Below are positions 8,727 through 17,209 of a stretch of DNA of 64,000 nt, piece after piece. Numbering within the stretch: the first letter of the stretch is position 1; each line of letters begins with the position of its first letter. A program made the position numbers and the translations under genes. The stretch comes from Bradyrhizobium sp. 1 (GTDB lineage: Bacteria; Pseudomonadota; Alphaproteobacteria; Rhizobiales; Xanthobacteraceae): the NCBI RefSeq assembly GCF_023073315.1, contig NZ_JADPJH010000028.1:159593-223592 (forward strand), read 5' to 3'. The notes beneath the pieces were generated by a model. That model was not told the origin of the DNA. It did no database searches and saw only the letters and a program-made list of their open reading frames with translations.

Positions 8727-10016
8727 ATGACCATGCCAGTCAGCAAGACCATCGGTGCGACGGGCGAGCTCGCGCTGGATACCCCGATCTTCGATCCGGT
8801 CGCATTTCGCCTCGGCGACGAACAAGCCAGCATCATCGCCCGCGCCCGCGAGATCGGACAGAGCGTGTTCGCCGGTCGTGCAGCGACTTACGATCGTGAT
8901 GCTATTTTCCCGACGGAGAATTATCGCGATCTGCACCGGGTCGGACTGCTCGGCATTGCCGTTCCCAAGAAGCATGGCGGGCTCGGCGCGAATTATCAAA
9001 CCTATGCGCTGGCAGCCGCCGAGATCGGCCGCTATTGCGGCGCCACCGCGCTCACCTGGAACATGCACGTCTGCTCCACCCTGTGGTCGGGCCCGCTCGC
9101 CGACGACCTCGACATGGATGCGCAGACTCGCGCCGAGCACGAGCGGCGGCGCGCCGTGCACTACAAACGTATCGTCGAAAATGGAGCGATCTATTCGCAG
9201 CCGTTCTCAGAGGGCGGCGCGGCAGCCGCTGGCGGCGTCGCATTCGGCACGGAAGCAAAGCCCGTCGAAGGCGGCTGGATCGTCAACGGCAAGAAGATCT
9301 TTGCATCGCTCTCCGGCCACGCCGACTATTACGGCGTGCTCTGCACCGAAATCGCGGAAGGCGAGAAAGCCTCGCGCCGTAATACGCTTTATCTCGCCAT
9401 CGCCGCGAAATCGGAAGGCGTCTCGGTCGTCGGCGACTGGGATCCGCTCGGCATGCGCGGAACAGTCTCGCGCACGCTCTTGTTCAAGGACGTGTTCGTC
9501 CCGGAGGATTCGGCGCTGATGCCGCGCGGTGTCTATTTCCAGGCCGCGATGCGCTGGCCGCACATGTTCCTGACGCTGTCGCCAACCTATATGGGCCTCG
9601 CTCAAGCCGCCTATGATTTCACCGTGCGCTATCTGCGCGGCGAGGTGCCGGGCATGCCGCCGGTCAAGCGGCGGATGTACCCGACCAAGCAGATCGCGGT
9701 CGCGCAGATGCAGATCAAGCTCGAGCAGATCAAGGCAATCTGGTTCCAGGCCGTCACCGAGGCCTGTGCCAATCCGAGCAAGGAACAAGTGCTGCGCGCC
9801 TATGCCGCGCAATATTCGGTCATGGAGGGCGCCAATGAACTTGCCGCGCTCGCGATCCGCACCTGCGGCGGCCAGGCCATGCTCCGCTCGCTCCCGCTGG
9901 AGCGCATCTATCGCGATAGTCGCTGCGGCTCGCTGATGCTGCCCTGGACGGCCGAGCTCTGCCTCGACCGGATCGGACGAGAGGCGTTGTACGAGGCCGG
10001 CGAAACGGACGACTGA
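8727..10016 (+). CDS. Acyl-CoA dehydrogenase family protein
   Basis: This 429-residue protein has the three-part acyl-CoA dehydrogenase layout: a helical N-terminus (YRDLHRVGLLGIAVPKKHGG), a central beta domain (VNGKKIFASLSGHADYYGV, then DWDPLGMRGTVS) and a C-terminal four-helix bundle (MEGANELAALAIRTCGGQAM). It may oxidise an acyl-CoA or, like some family members, act as a flavin hydroxylase or desulfurase-type enzyme. I cannot assign the catalytic base. It starts seven bases after the hydrolase stop and is followed two bases later by the ligase. Confidence 0.87.
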   Translation: MTMPVSKTIGATGELALDTPIFDPVAFRLGDEQASIIARAREIGQSVFAGRAATYDRDAIFPTENYRDLHRVGLLGIAVPKKHGGLGANYQTYALAAAEIGRYCGATALTWNMHVCSTLWSGPLADDLDMDAQTRAEHERRRAVHYKRIVENGAIYSQPFSEGGAAAAGGVAFGTEAKPVEGGWIVNGKKIFASLSGHADYYGVLCTEIAEGEKASRRNTLYLAIAAKSEGVSVVGDWDPLGMRGTVSRTLLFKDVFVPEDSALMPRGVYFQAAMRWPHMFLTLSPTYMGLAQAAYDFTVRYLRGEVPGMPPVKRRMYPTKQIAVAQMQIKLEQIKAIWFQAVTEACANPSKEQVLRAYAAQYSVMEGANELAALAIRTCGGQAMLRSLPLERIYRDSRCGSLMLPWTAELCLDRIGREALYEAGETDD

Positions 10017-10018
10017 CG

Positions 10019-11545
10019 GTGGACCTCTGTAGTCTGATCGATCGCAACGCGGCGTTCGCGCCGGACAAGACGGCCATCGCCTTCGAGGGGAAGCGGCTGA
10101 GCTATGCGGCGTTCGCTGCACGTATCGAGCGGACCGCTACGGCCTTGAAGCAGGAACTCGGCGTCAGCAAGGGCGACCGCGTCGCGATCCTGAGTTTGAA
10201 CCGGCCGGACTATTTGGTGCTGCTCTACGCGTGCGCGCGGCTTGGGGCGATGCTCGTGCCCTTGAACTGGCGGCTGGCCGTCGCCGAGCAACTCTTCATT
10301 ATCAACGATGCTGGCGCCAGGATACTGGTGCTCGAGCGGGCGTTTGAAGGAGTTCTTCCCGAGCTTACGCCAGGGACATCTGTTGTCGGCCTCGACTTCA
10401 CGCCCCCTGGTGGCGCGACATTTGAAAGCCTGCTGGCTCACGGCGAAGGCAGCGGCCGCAATCCGCACACCGATCTCTCCTGCCCGCTCCTCATCGTCTA
10501 CACATCAGGGACGACCGGACGACCAAAGGGTGCCGTGCTACGCCAGGAAGCGCTATTCTGGAACGGCGTCATGAGCCAGCACATGCACAACATGACGTCG
10601 GACGATCATGTGCTGACCGTGCTGCCGTTCTTCCACGTCGGCGGTCTCAACATCCAGACAACGCCCGCACTCCAACTTGGCGCGACCGTCACGATCCACG
10701 CCCGCTTTACGCCGGACACCGCGCTTGCAACCATCAAACAAGAACGACCGACGCTAACCGTAATGGTGCCGGCGATCATCCAGGCCGTCAGCGAGCATCC
10801 CGACTGGATCACCGCTGATCTTTCATCGCTGAAGGCGCTTACCACCGGTTCGACCATCGTGCCGCCGCATCTGATCGACCGCTTTGTTAACCGCGGCGTT
10901 CCCGTACTTCAGGTCTACGGCTCGACGGAGACCTGCCCCATCGCGGTCTACACCCGGCTAGGTGGTGATCTCTCCCGTATGGGATCGACCGGCCTTGCTG
11001 GCTTGTGCTGCGAAGCGAAGGTAGTCGATCAGGCCGGCGCCGAAGTACCGCCGGGCACGCCGGGCGAGATCGCAGTGCGAGGGCCCAACGTGTTCTTTGA
11101 ATATTGGGGCAATGCGGATGCAACGCGCGATGCGCTGCGTGATGGCTGGTACCGCACCGGCGATATCGGCCTATGCGACGCCGACGGCTATTTCTGGGTT
11201 CGCGACCGCAAGAAGAACATGATCATTTCCGGCGGGGAGAATGTCTATCCCGCCGAAGTCGAGCGGGTCCTGCTGGAACACCCCGATGTCAGCGAATGTG
11301 CCGTGATCGGCAGGCCGGACCCGCGCTGGGACGAGGTGCCGATCGCCTATGTGATCCGGCGATCGGGATGCCGGCTCGGGGCCGACGAACTGAGAGCGCA
11401 CCTTCAGGCACAACTCGCCCGCTTCAAGGTTCCGCGCGATATCGTCTTCGTCACCGATCTGCCGCGCACGGCGCTGGGCAAGGTGCAACATTTTCTGCTG
11501 AAACAGCTTGATGCGCAGTCGCGTGCGCCGGGAGAAGCGTCTTGA
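10019..11545 (+). CDS. AMP-forming acyl-CoA synthetase
   Basis: This second ANL ligase of 508 residues resembles long-chain or aryl acyl-CoA synthetases. It has TSGTTGRPKG at 162-171, YGSTETCP, GWYRTGDIG, the linker motif RDRKKNMIISGGENVYP and the C-terminal Lys in TALGKVQ. It would activate a carboxylic acid intermediate for the beta-oxidation-like steps encoded around it. The GTG start is two bases after the preceding stop, and the next gene overlaps its end by four bases, so the operon is translationally coupled. Confidence 0.9.
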   Translation: MDLCSLIDRNAAFAPDKTAIAFEGKRLSYAAFAARIERTATALKQELGVSKGDRVAILSLNRPDYLVLLYACARLGAMLVPLNWRLAVAEQLFIINDAGARILVLERAFEGVLPELTPGTSVVGLDFTPPGGATFESLLAHGEGSGRNPHTDLSCPLLIVYTSGTTGRPKGAVLRQEALFWNGVMSQHMHNMTSDDHVLTVLPFFHVGGLNIQTTPALQLGATVTIHARFTPDTALATIKQERPTLTVMVPAIIQAVSEHPDWITADLSSLKALTTGSTIVPPHLIDRFVNRGVPVLQVYGSTETCPIAVYTRLGGDLSRMGSTGLAGLCCEAKVVDQAGAEVPPGTPGEIAVRGPNVFFEYWGNADATRDALRDGWYRTGDIGLCDADGYFWVRDRKKNMIISGGENVYPAEVERVLLEHPDVSECAVIGRPDPRWDEVPIAYVIRRSGCRLGADELRAHLQAQLARFKVPRDIVFVTDLPRTALGKVQHFLLKQLDAQSRAPGEAS

Positions 11546-12630
11546 AGATTGCGGTTCTGGGTGGGGGAAACGGCTCTTTCGCGGCCGCGGGCGATTTTGC
11601 GTTGTCGGGGCATGAGGTCCGGCTCTGGCGCCGTGACGCAGAACAGGTCGCAGCACATCGCGCTGCCGGCTCGCGCATCCTGGTGAAGGACCATAGCGGC
11701 CGCCACGAGGTGAAGCTGGCGTTGGTGACGACCGACATCGCCGAAGCCGCCAGCGGCGCCGAATTGATCCTGTGCCCTGCCCCAGCCTTCGCTCAGCCGG
11801 ATATCGCGCGTTTGCTTGCGCCGCACCTACGGGACAGCCAGGTCGTATTTCTGCCGCCCGCGACATTCGGCTCGATGATCTTTGCGAAGGCTGCGCAGGA
11901 TGCCGGCAACCCCGCCAAGGCGAGCTTTGCGGAAACCGGAACACTGCCTTGGCTCACCCGCAAGCACGGGCCGTTCGAGATCGCGATTACGATCCGCGCC
12001 AAGCGGCTGCCGGTCGGTGTGTTCCCGCTCGACCGGGCACCGCACGCGCTCGAAGTGATCGGGCGCGCCTTTCCCGATGCGATCGAGCCGTGCGGAGACG
12101 CGCTGTCCGGCGCTCTGATGAATGCAGGCCCGATCATCCATCCGCCACTGATCGTGATGAACGCGGGCCCGATCGCGCATTTCGAAAAATGGGACATCCA
12201 CAAGGAGGGGACCCAAACCGCAATCCGGCGCGTGACCGACGCGCTCGACGCAGAACGGATAGCCGTGCGCGAAGCGCTCGGCTACGGCGCGCCGCACTTC
12301 CCGCTCGTCCATCACTACGCCGGGGAAGGCGAGATCTGGATGTACGGCCGCGGCTCGCACGACCGGCTGACGGATTCCGGCGACTGGCGCGAGCGCATCG
12401 TGCTGACCGAGCACCGCTACATGCGCGAGGATTTGCGGCTGGGCTTATCGTTGCTGGTGTCCGTCGCCAGCTTGGCAGGCGTGGCCACACCGCTAGCCAG
12501 GGCTTTCCTGGCGATCGGTGGCTCGATCTGCGGTGAGAACTTTATGCAGGGCGGGCGAACGCTCGATACGCTTGGTCTTGGCAAATTCAGCAAGGCGGAA
12601 TTGCAGACGCTGCTTCGCAATGGATTCTGA
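11542..12630 (+). CDS. NAD(P)-dependent octopine/nopaline dehydrogenase family protein
   Basis: This 362-residue protein starts with a Rossmann motif (LGGGNGSFA, residues 6-14) and matches the octopine/nopaline dehydrogenase family in layout, with LSGHEVRLWRR after the first strand and NAGPIIHPPLIVMNAGP in the middle. Family members reductively join a keto acid to an amino compound or oxidise such conjugates. Its place in a CoA-dependent operon is unusual; it might act on an amino-aromatic conjugate or serve as a general 2-hydroxyacid dehydrogenase. It overlaps the ligase stop by four bases and precedes the 3-hydroxyacyl-CoA dehydrogenase by three. Confidence 0.8.
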   Translation: MKIAVLGGGNGSFAAAGDFALSGHEVRLWRRDAEQVAAHRAAGSRILVKDHSGRHEVKLALVTTDIAEAASGAELILCPAPAFAQPDIARLLAPHLRDSQVVFLPPATFGSMIFAKAAQDAGNPAKASFAETGTLPWLTRKHGPFEIAITIRAKRLPVGVFPLDRAPHALEVIGRAFPDAIEPCGDALSGALMNAGPIIHPPLIVMNAGPIAHFEKWDIHKEGTQTAIRRVTDALDAERIAVREALGYGAPHFPLVHHYAGEGEIWMYGRGSHDRLTDSGDWRERIVLTEHRYMREDLRLGLSLLVSVASLAGVATPLARAFLAIGGSICGENFMQGGRTLDTLGLGKFSKAELQTLLRNGF

Positions 12631-12633
12631 TCG

Positions 12634-13626
12634 ATGACCAGTCGCGCCAACATCGCCTGTCTCGGAGCTGGCCGTATGGGCCGCGGCATCGCCGTCGCGT
12701 TCGCCTATGCTGGGCACGCGGTCACGATGATCGACGTCAAACCTCGCTCTGCAGAGGACTTCGCAAGGCTGGAAGCGGACGCGCTCAGCGAAGTCAGAAA
12801 GACATTTACCAGCCTGTCGAAGCTCGGACTGCTGACCGAGGCCGATGTCGACCCGCTCATCGCGCGGGTCTCGGTGGTACCGGCCGGCCAAAGCGACTCA
12901 GCGCTGTCCGACGCCGGCATTGTCTTCGAGGGCGTCCCGGAAGTCGTCGAACTCAAGCGCGAGGTACTGGGCGCGGCCTCAAAGCAGGTAAGCCCCGACA
13001 CGATCATCGCGTCGACGACATCGACGATCCTCGTGGACGATCTATCCGGCGCAATCGTGAATCCTCGCCGCTTCCTCAACGTGCACTGGCTCAACCCCGC
13101 TTATCTGATCCCGCTGGTTGAGGTTTCGCCCGGCAAAGCCACCGATCCCGCCATCATCGACGAGGTTAAGGCGCTGCTGGAGGGCATCGGCAAAGTTCCT
13201 GTGGTCTGCGCAGCGACACCAGGTTTCATCGTCCCCCGCATCCAGGCGCTCGCCATGAACGAAGCGGCGCGCATGGTCGAGGAAGGCGTCGCCAGTGCGG
13301 AAGAGATCGACAAGGCGATCCGCTACGGTTTCGGCTTCCGCTACGCCGTGCTCGGTCTGCTTGAGTTCATCGACTGGGGCGGCGGCGACATCTTGTATTA
13401 TGCGAGTCGTTATCTCGAAAGCGCACTCGGCAGCGACCGCTATCGCGCGCCGGATGTCATTTCACGGAACATGCACGAAGGTCGGATCGGTCTGCGAACG
13501 GGCGCAGGCTTTCTCGATTATTCCGGCCTCGATGTCGACGCCTATCGGGCAAAGCGGCTTCAGGCCATGGTCGACCTGCTCCGGCACTTCGAGCTGGCGC
13601 GCCCGCCGGTGCTCGACCGCAACTAG
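12634..13626 (+). CDS. 3-hydroxyacyl-CoA dehydrogenase (3-hydroxybutyryl-CoA type)
   Basis: This 330-residue enzyme has GAGRMG at 11-16, an HWLNPAYLIP segment holding the catalytic His, and a C-terminal helical domain (ATPGFIVPRIQALAMNEA, then RTGAGFLDY). It should oxidise a 3-hydroxyacyl-CoA to the 3-ketoacyl-CoA with NAD. It is the last gene of the rightward operon, and its 3' end overlaps the convergent NicX-like gene by four bases. Confidence 0.88.
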   Translation: MTSRANIACLGAGRMGRGIAVAFAYAGHAVTMIDVKPRSAEDFARLEADALSEVRKTFTSLSKLGLLTEADVDPLIARVSVVPAGQSDSALSDAGIVFEGVPEVVELKREVLGAASKQVSPDTIIASTTSTILVDDLSGAIVNPRRFLNVHWLNPAYLIPLVEVSPGKATDPAIIDEVKALLEGIGKVPVVCAATPGFIVPRIQALAMNEAARMVEEGVASAEEIDKAIRYGFGFRYAVLGLLEFIDWGGGDILYYASRYLESALGSDRYRAPDVISRNMHEGRIGLRTGAGFLDYSGLDVDAYRAKRLQAMVDLLRHFELARPPVLDRN

Positions 13627-14669
13627 CCGAAGACGTCCTGGAGCACGCCTTCTCGTACCACCGGGACGCCATCGATCTCGATGGTGGTGCCCATCATCGG
13701 CAGATCGAAATGGCCTGCCGTGTAGCGGCCGGCAAATTCGTTAGCGCCAGTCGAGAACAGGAAGTTGCCCGAGACGGCGCGAATTTCGGTGCCATTGGTG
13801 TCGCGCTGGTCGTACATCGACAGCGCCTCATAGCGCGCACCCGGGTTCATGCCGAAACCGACATGCGAGACCGCATAGGCCTCGCGGTCGCCCCAGGCAG
13901 CGAGATAGGCGCGCATCATCGCAGCATCCGTGCCCTCGCCTTCCAGCTCGACGACATAATCGTCCTTCAAGGTCATCTTTACCGGCGACGTCAGGTAGCG
14001 CTTGAAGGTCAAATTGATGTCGCCGGGCGCCATCACCAACGTGCCGTTGATCGTCCCGCTCTTGGGAAAGCTGACGACGATGCCGCCCGGCCAATGCGCC
14101 AGCGTGCCGGGCTTGTCGGTCCAGCCCCATACTCCGACCGTCGACGCGCCCACCATATCGACATCGAGCGCCGTGCCGGCTTTTGAGGTAACGCGCATCC
14201 GCTTGGTCCCGCGCAGCATCTTCGCCGCCGCTCGAACGCGCTTCTCGAGCGACGGATCCGGCACCATGCGCTCTAGCGCCTCGGGATGCTCGTTGGAGAT
14301 TACCAGGATACGCGCGCCGGCCTTGAGGATCTCGGGCGTCTCCACGGCATGCATCAGGCCCTCGATGGTGCAATCCACCACAAAGCCGGCCTGCTGAAGC
14401 GCGCTGATCACCGGGCCGAGCCGCTGGATCGCCTCGCTCGCACCTGTCGAACGAACCGGAACGATGTTGCGGTTGCGCGGCGTCGGCATCACCACATGGA
14501 ATGGTCGCGCGCCCATTCGCAACAGCGCGAGTTCCGCCAGATGCACATTCAGCGCACGCGACTGGGTTTCCGAGAGGATAGCCGCGGTATCGCCAGCCTT
14601 GACGGCGCAACGTTCAAAGATCTCGCAAAACGCGTCGATCCATTTTGCCTCGATGCGATCAGCCAGCAT
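13623..14669 (-). CDS. NicX-like 2,5-dihydroxypyridine 5,6-dioxygenase/M29-like protein
   Basis: This 348-residue protein resembles NicX, the Fe(II) enzyme that opens 2,5-dihydroxypyridine to N-formylmaleamate in nicotinate and picolinate breakdown; the fold is that of M29 aminopeptidases. Shared patterns include MRVTSKAGT, WTDKPGTLAHWPGG, HVGFGMNPGA and GNFLFSTGANE. The terminal AGHFDLP supplies a His and Asp where NicX has metal ligands. Not all known ligand positions can be matched by eye, so a related ring-cleaving or peptidase role remains possible. GGGAG lies upstream of the ATG. The gene is last in a leftward operon behind a NitT/TauT-type transporter. Confidence 0.75.
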   Translation of the reverse strand: MLADRIEAKWIDAFCEIFERCAVKAGDTAAILSETQSRALNVHLAELALLRMGARPFHVVMPTPRNRNIVPVRSTGASEAIQRLGPVISALQQAGFVVDCTIEGLMHAVETPEILKAGARILVISNEHPEALERMVPDPSLEKRVRAAAKMLRGTKRMRVTSKAGTALDVDMVGASTVGVWGWTDKPGTLAHWPGGIVVSFPKSGTINGTLVMAPGDINLTFKRYLTSPVKMTLKDDYVVELEGEGTDAAMMRAYLAAWGDREAYAVSHVGFGMNPGARYEALSMYDQRDTNGTEIRAVSGNFLFSTGANEFAGRYTAGHFDLPMMGTTIEIDGVPVVREGVLQDVFG

Positions 14670-14707
14670 GGTTCACTCCCGGTCTTCAGGCTTCTTATTC
14701 GGTCAGA

Positions 14708-15475
14708 TCACGCCTCGGGAAAGCCCCGTAAGAGGTATGATCGCACGGCACCCAACAGACCGTTCAGGATCAACCCCAGCAGCGAGATCGTGATCAGCGG
14801 CACGAACATGTCGACGGCCTGGAAGGTTCGGGCCGCGGTGACCAGCAGGTGCCCCAATCCGTCCGTCGACGTGATCATCTCAGCCAGAAACACCACGATG
14901 CAGGAGATGACAAGACCGATCCGACATCCGGTCAGGATCGACGGCATCGCCGCCGGCAGCACCACCTTGAAGAGGATTTCATAGCGCGGCGTTCCCGCCG
15001 CCATAGCGGACCAGATCAGCTTCTGCTCGACGGTCGAGGCGCCGTAGTAGGTGGACAACAGAATGGGAAAGAGCGCATCCGCCGCTACCAACGTGATCTT
15101 CGATCCGTGGCCAAAGCCAAGCAGCAAAAGCAGCGCTGGATAGAGCGCGACCTTGGGCAACGGCGCCAGAATACGCACGATCGGCCGAACCACGGCATTG
15201 ATCGCGGGACTTGCGGCCGCCGCAATGCCAATACCCACGCCGAGCACGACCGCAATCGCAAAGCCGGCAAATAACCGGATCAGTGTCGCCGCGATCTCCT
15301 GCTGAAAGGTCCACGTCACGAGTTGCTGGATCAGCCGGCTGAAGACTGAACCCGGCGGCGGCAGCAAGACCGCAGGCGCAAAGCCAAATGACACCAATCC
15401 CTGCCACAGCGCGATTACCAGCACAATCGGTGCTAGCCCGAGGACGACCTTTGTGGAGAGAAGGCGCGATGTCAT
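14708..15475 (-). CDS. NitT/TauT-type ABC transporter permease
   Basis: This integral membrane permease of 255 residues has about six hydrophobic segments and the EAA loop near SAMAAGTPRYEILFKVVLPAA. The family imports sulfonates, nitrate, pyrimidine precursors and aromatic acids. The ATG at 15,475 overlaps the stop of the preceding permease (ATGA), showing coupling. A longer open frame to 15,802 is antisense-type noise. Confidence 0.9.
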   Translation of the reverse strand: MTSRLLSTKVVLGLAPIVLVIALWQGLVSFGFAPAVLLPPPGSVFSRLIQQLVTWTFQQEIAATLIRLFAGFAIAVVLGVGIGIAAAASPAINAVVRPIVRILAPLPKVALYPALLLLLGFGHGSKITLVAADALFPILLSTYYGASTVEQKLIWSAMAAGTPRYEILFKVVLPAAMPSILTGCRIGLVISCIVVFLAEMITSTDGLGHLLVTAARTFQAVDMFVPLITISLLGLILNGLLGAVRSYLLRGFPEA

Positions 15476-16257
15476 GAGAAACTCAGCGGCATGTCGAACT
15501 GAGGCTCGGACCAGCGTACCAGCCGCGCGCGAACCCGCTCGAAGATCGCATCGAGGCCGATTCCCATCGCGCCCACGATGATGATCATCGCAAAGACGGT
15601 GTCGTATTGGCCCATGTCGAGCGCATTGAAGAGGATGTTTCCGGCACCGGACTGGCGGGCAATCATTTCGCTGGTGATCATCGTGATCAGTGCCAACACC
15701 AGACCGGTTCGGCACCCGGTCAATATCTCCGGCAGCGCCGCCGGCAATACGATCCGGACCAGACGTTGCAGCGGAGAGAGCCCCATAGCCGCGCCTGACC
15801 ACAACATCTTTTCTTCGACCGCCTTGGCCCCCTCAAAACTGTGATAGATCACGGGCAGGCTGACGCCGAGAAAGATCACCAGCGTCTTCGTGACGTCACC
15901 GACGCCCAGCCACAGCATGATGATCGGCATGAGCGCTGCCTTCGGCACCGGATAGATGATCATCAACAGCGGATTAAAGAACGCCGCAACCGCCCGGCTA
16001 CGGCCCATCAACAGGCCCAGCGGGATGGAGAAAAGCACCGCCACGCCGAACCCGATCGCCATGCGACGCAGCGAGGCCAGGATATTGATCAGCGCCTCCT
16101 TGTCGCCGAGGATGTCCGGAATTGCGCGGATCGCCTCGATCGCTGTCGGAAAGCTGTCGTTCTTCAGCGCGAGCGAAGCGACCTGCCACACCGCCAGCAG
16201 CCCCACGCAGGCCAACACCGGAGCAATCCGTCTGGTCAAGGTCGCCGGCGACATCAT
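15472..16257 (-). CDS. NitT/TauT-type ABC transporter permease
   Basis: This second permease of 261 residues has a similar membrane layout and its own EAA loop (GAAMGLSPLQRLVRIVLPAA). Two different permeases suggest a heterodimeric channel. It overlaps both the ATPase stop upstream and the next permease start by four bases. Confidence 0.9.
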   Translation of the reverse strand: MMSPATLTRRIAPVLACVGLLAVWQVASLALKNDSFPTAIEAIRAIPDILGDKEALINILASLRRMAIGFGVAVLFSIPLGLLMGRSRAVAAFFNPLLMIIYPVPKAALMPIIMLWLGVGDVTKTLVIFLGVSLPVIYHSFEGAKAVEEKMLWSGAAMGLSPLQRLVRIVLPAALPEILTGCRTGLVLALITMITSEMIARQSGAGNILFNALDMGQYDTVFAMIIIVGAMGIGLDAIFERVRARLVRWSEPQFDMPLSFS

Positions 16258-17099
16258 GAAGGCGACCCGGTTTCGTCGCTCTCGTCGAACATACGCTCGA
16301 TGTCGACAACATATTTCTGATAGCGTGGGTCGAGCAACAATTCATTGCGGCGCCGCGGGCGCGGGAGATCGATATCGATCACCTGCCTGATGCGGCCGGG
16401 TGATTTCGACATCATCACGACCTTGTCCGACAGGAAGACGGCTTCGTCGACCGAATGGGTAACGAACAGCACCGTCTTGCGATCGCGTTCCCAGATGTTC
16501 AGGAGATCGTTCTGCAGACGCGTCCGGGTGTGGGCATCGAGCGCACCGAACGGTTCGTCCATCAGCAGGACTTCGGGATGGTAGGCGAGCGTTCTGGCCA
16601 GCGCCACCCGCTGTTTCATGCCGCCCGACAGCTCCTTGGGATAGAAGTTTTCGTAGCCCTTGAGGCCGACCATCTCGATCAGCGCCCTGCTCTGCGCTTC
16701 AGCCTCGATGGCCCGCACGCCCTGCTGACGTGGCCCGTACATCACATTGCCCAGCACGGTCTTCCAGGGAAACAGCGCAAACTCCTGGAACACCGGTCCG
16801 CGATCCAGCCCCGGCCCCGTGATGGCCTGTCCCTTGATCTTCGCCGCACCGCTGGTCGGGCTGACGAAACCTCCGACGATGTAAAGCAGCGTTGACTTGC
16901 CGCAGCCGGAGGGACCCAGGATGGAGACGAAGGCCCCTTCCTCGATCGTCAGGGAGATCTCCGATAGCGCCAAATGCTCCTTGCGCGTCGAGGTCTGAAA
17001 GACCTGCGAGACGCGGTCGATCTCGATGATCGCAGAAGCCGGCTTTTGTGGCGTCACCGATCTCACCCATTCGTTCGACCTCGAAGGCACCACCTTCAT
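16254..17099 (-). CDS. NitT/TauT-type ABC transporter ATPase
   Basis: This cytoplasmic ATPase of about 281 residues has Walker A GPSGCGKST, signature LSGGMKQR, Walker B LLMDEPFGALD and the switch His in VTHSVDEA. It would energise the two overlapping permeases. The ATG at 17,099 is preferred over a TTG at 17,126, but no strong ribosome site separates them. Confidence 0.92.
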   Translation of the reverse strand: MKVVPSRSNEWVRSVTPQKPASAIIEIDRVSQVFQTSTRKEHLALSEISLTIEEGAFVSILGPSGCGKSTLLYIVGGFVSPTSGAAKIKGQAITGPGLDRGPVFQEFALFPWKTVLGNVMYGPRQQGVRAIEAEAQSRALIEMVGLKGYENFYPKELSGGMKQRVALARTLAYHPEVLLMDEPFGALDAHTRTRLQNDLLNIWERDRKTVLFVTHSVDEAVFLSDKVVMMSKSPGRIRQVIDIDLPRPRRRNELLLDPRYQKYVVDIERMFDESDETGSPS

Positions 17100-17209
17100 C
17101 CCGCCTCTCACTTCACTCGCGCGCAAACCTGCTGAATGTCCCCTTCAGCGGCACGAGCTTAGCAAGAAACTTGCCAGACGGGCGGCCATATTCGCACGAG
17201 TACGCCGCG

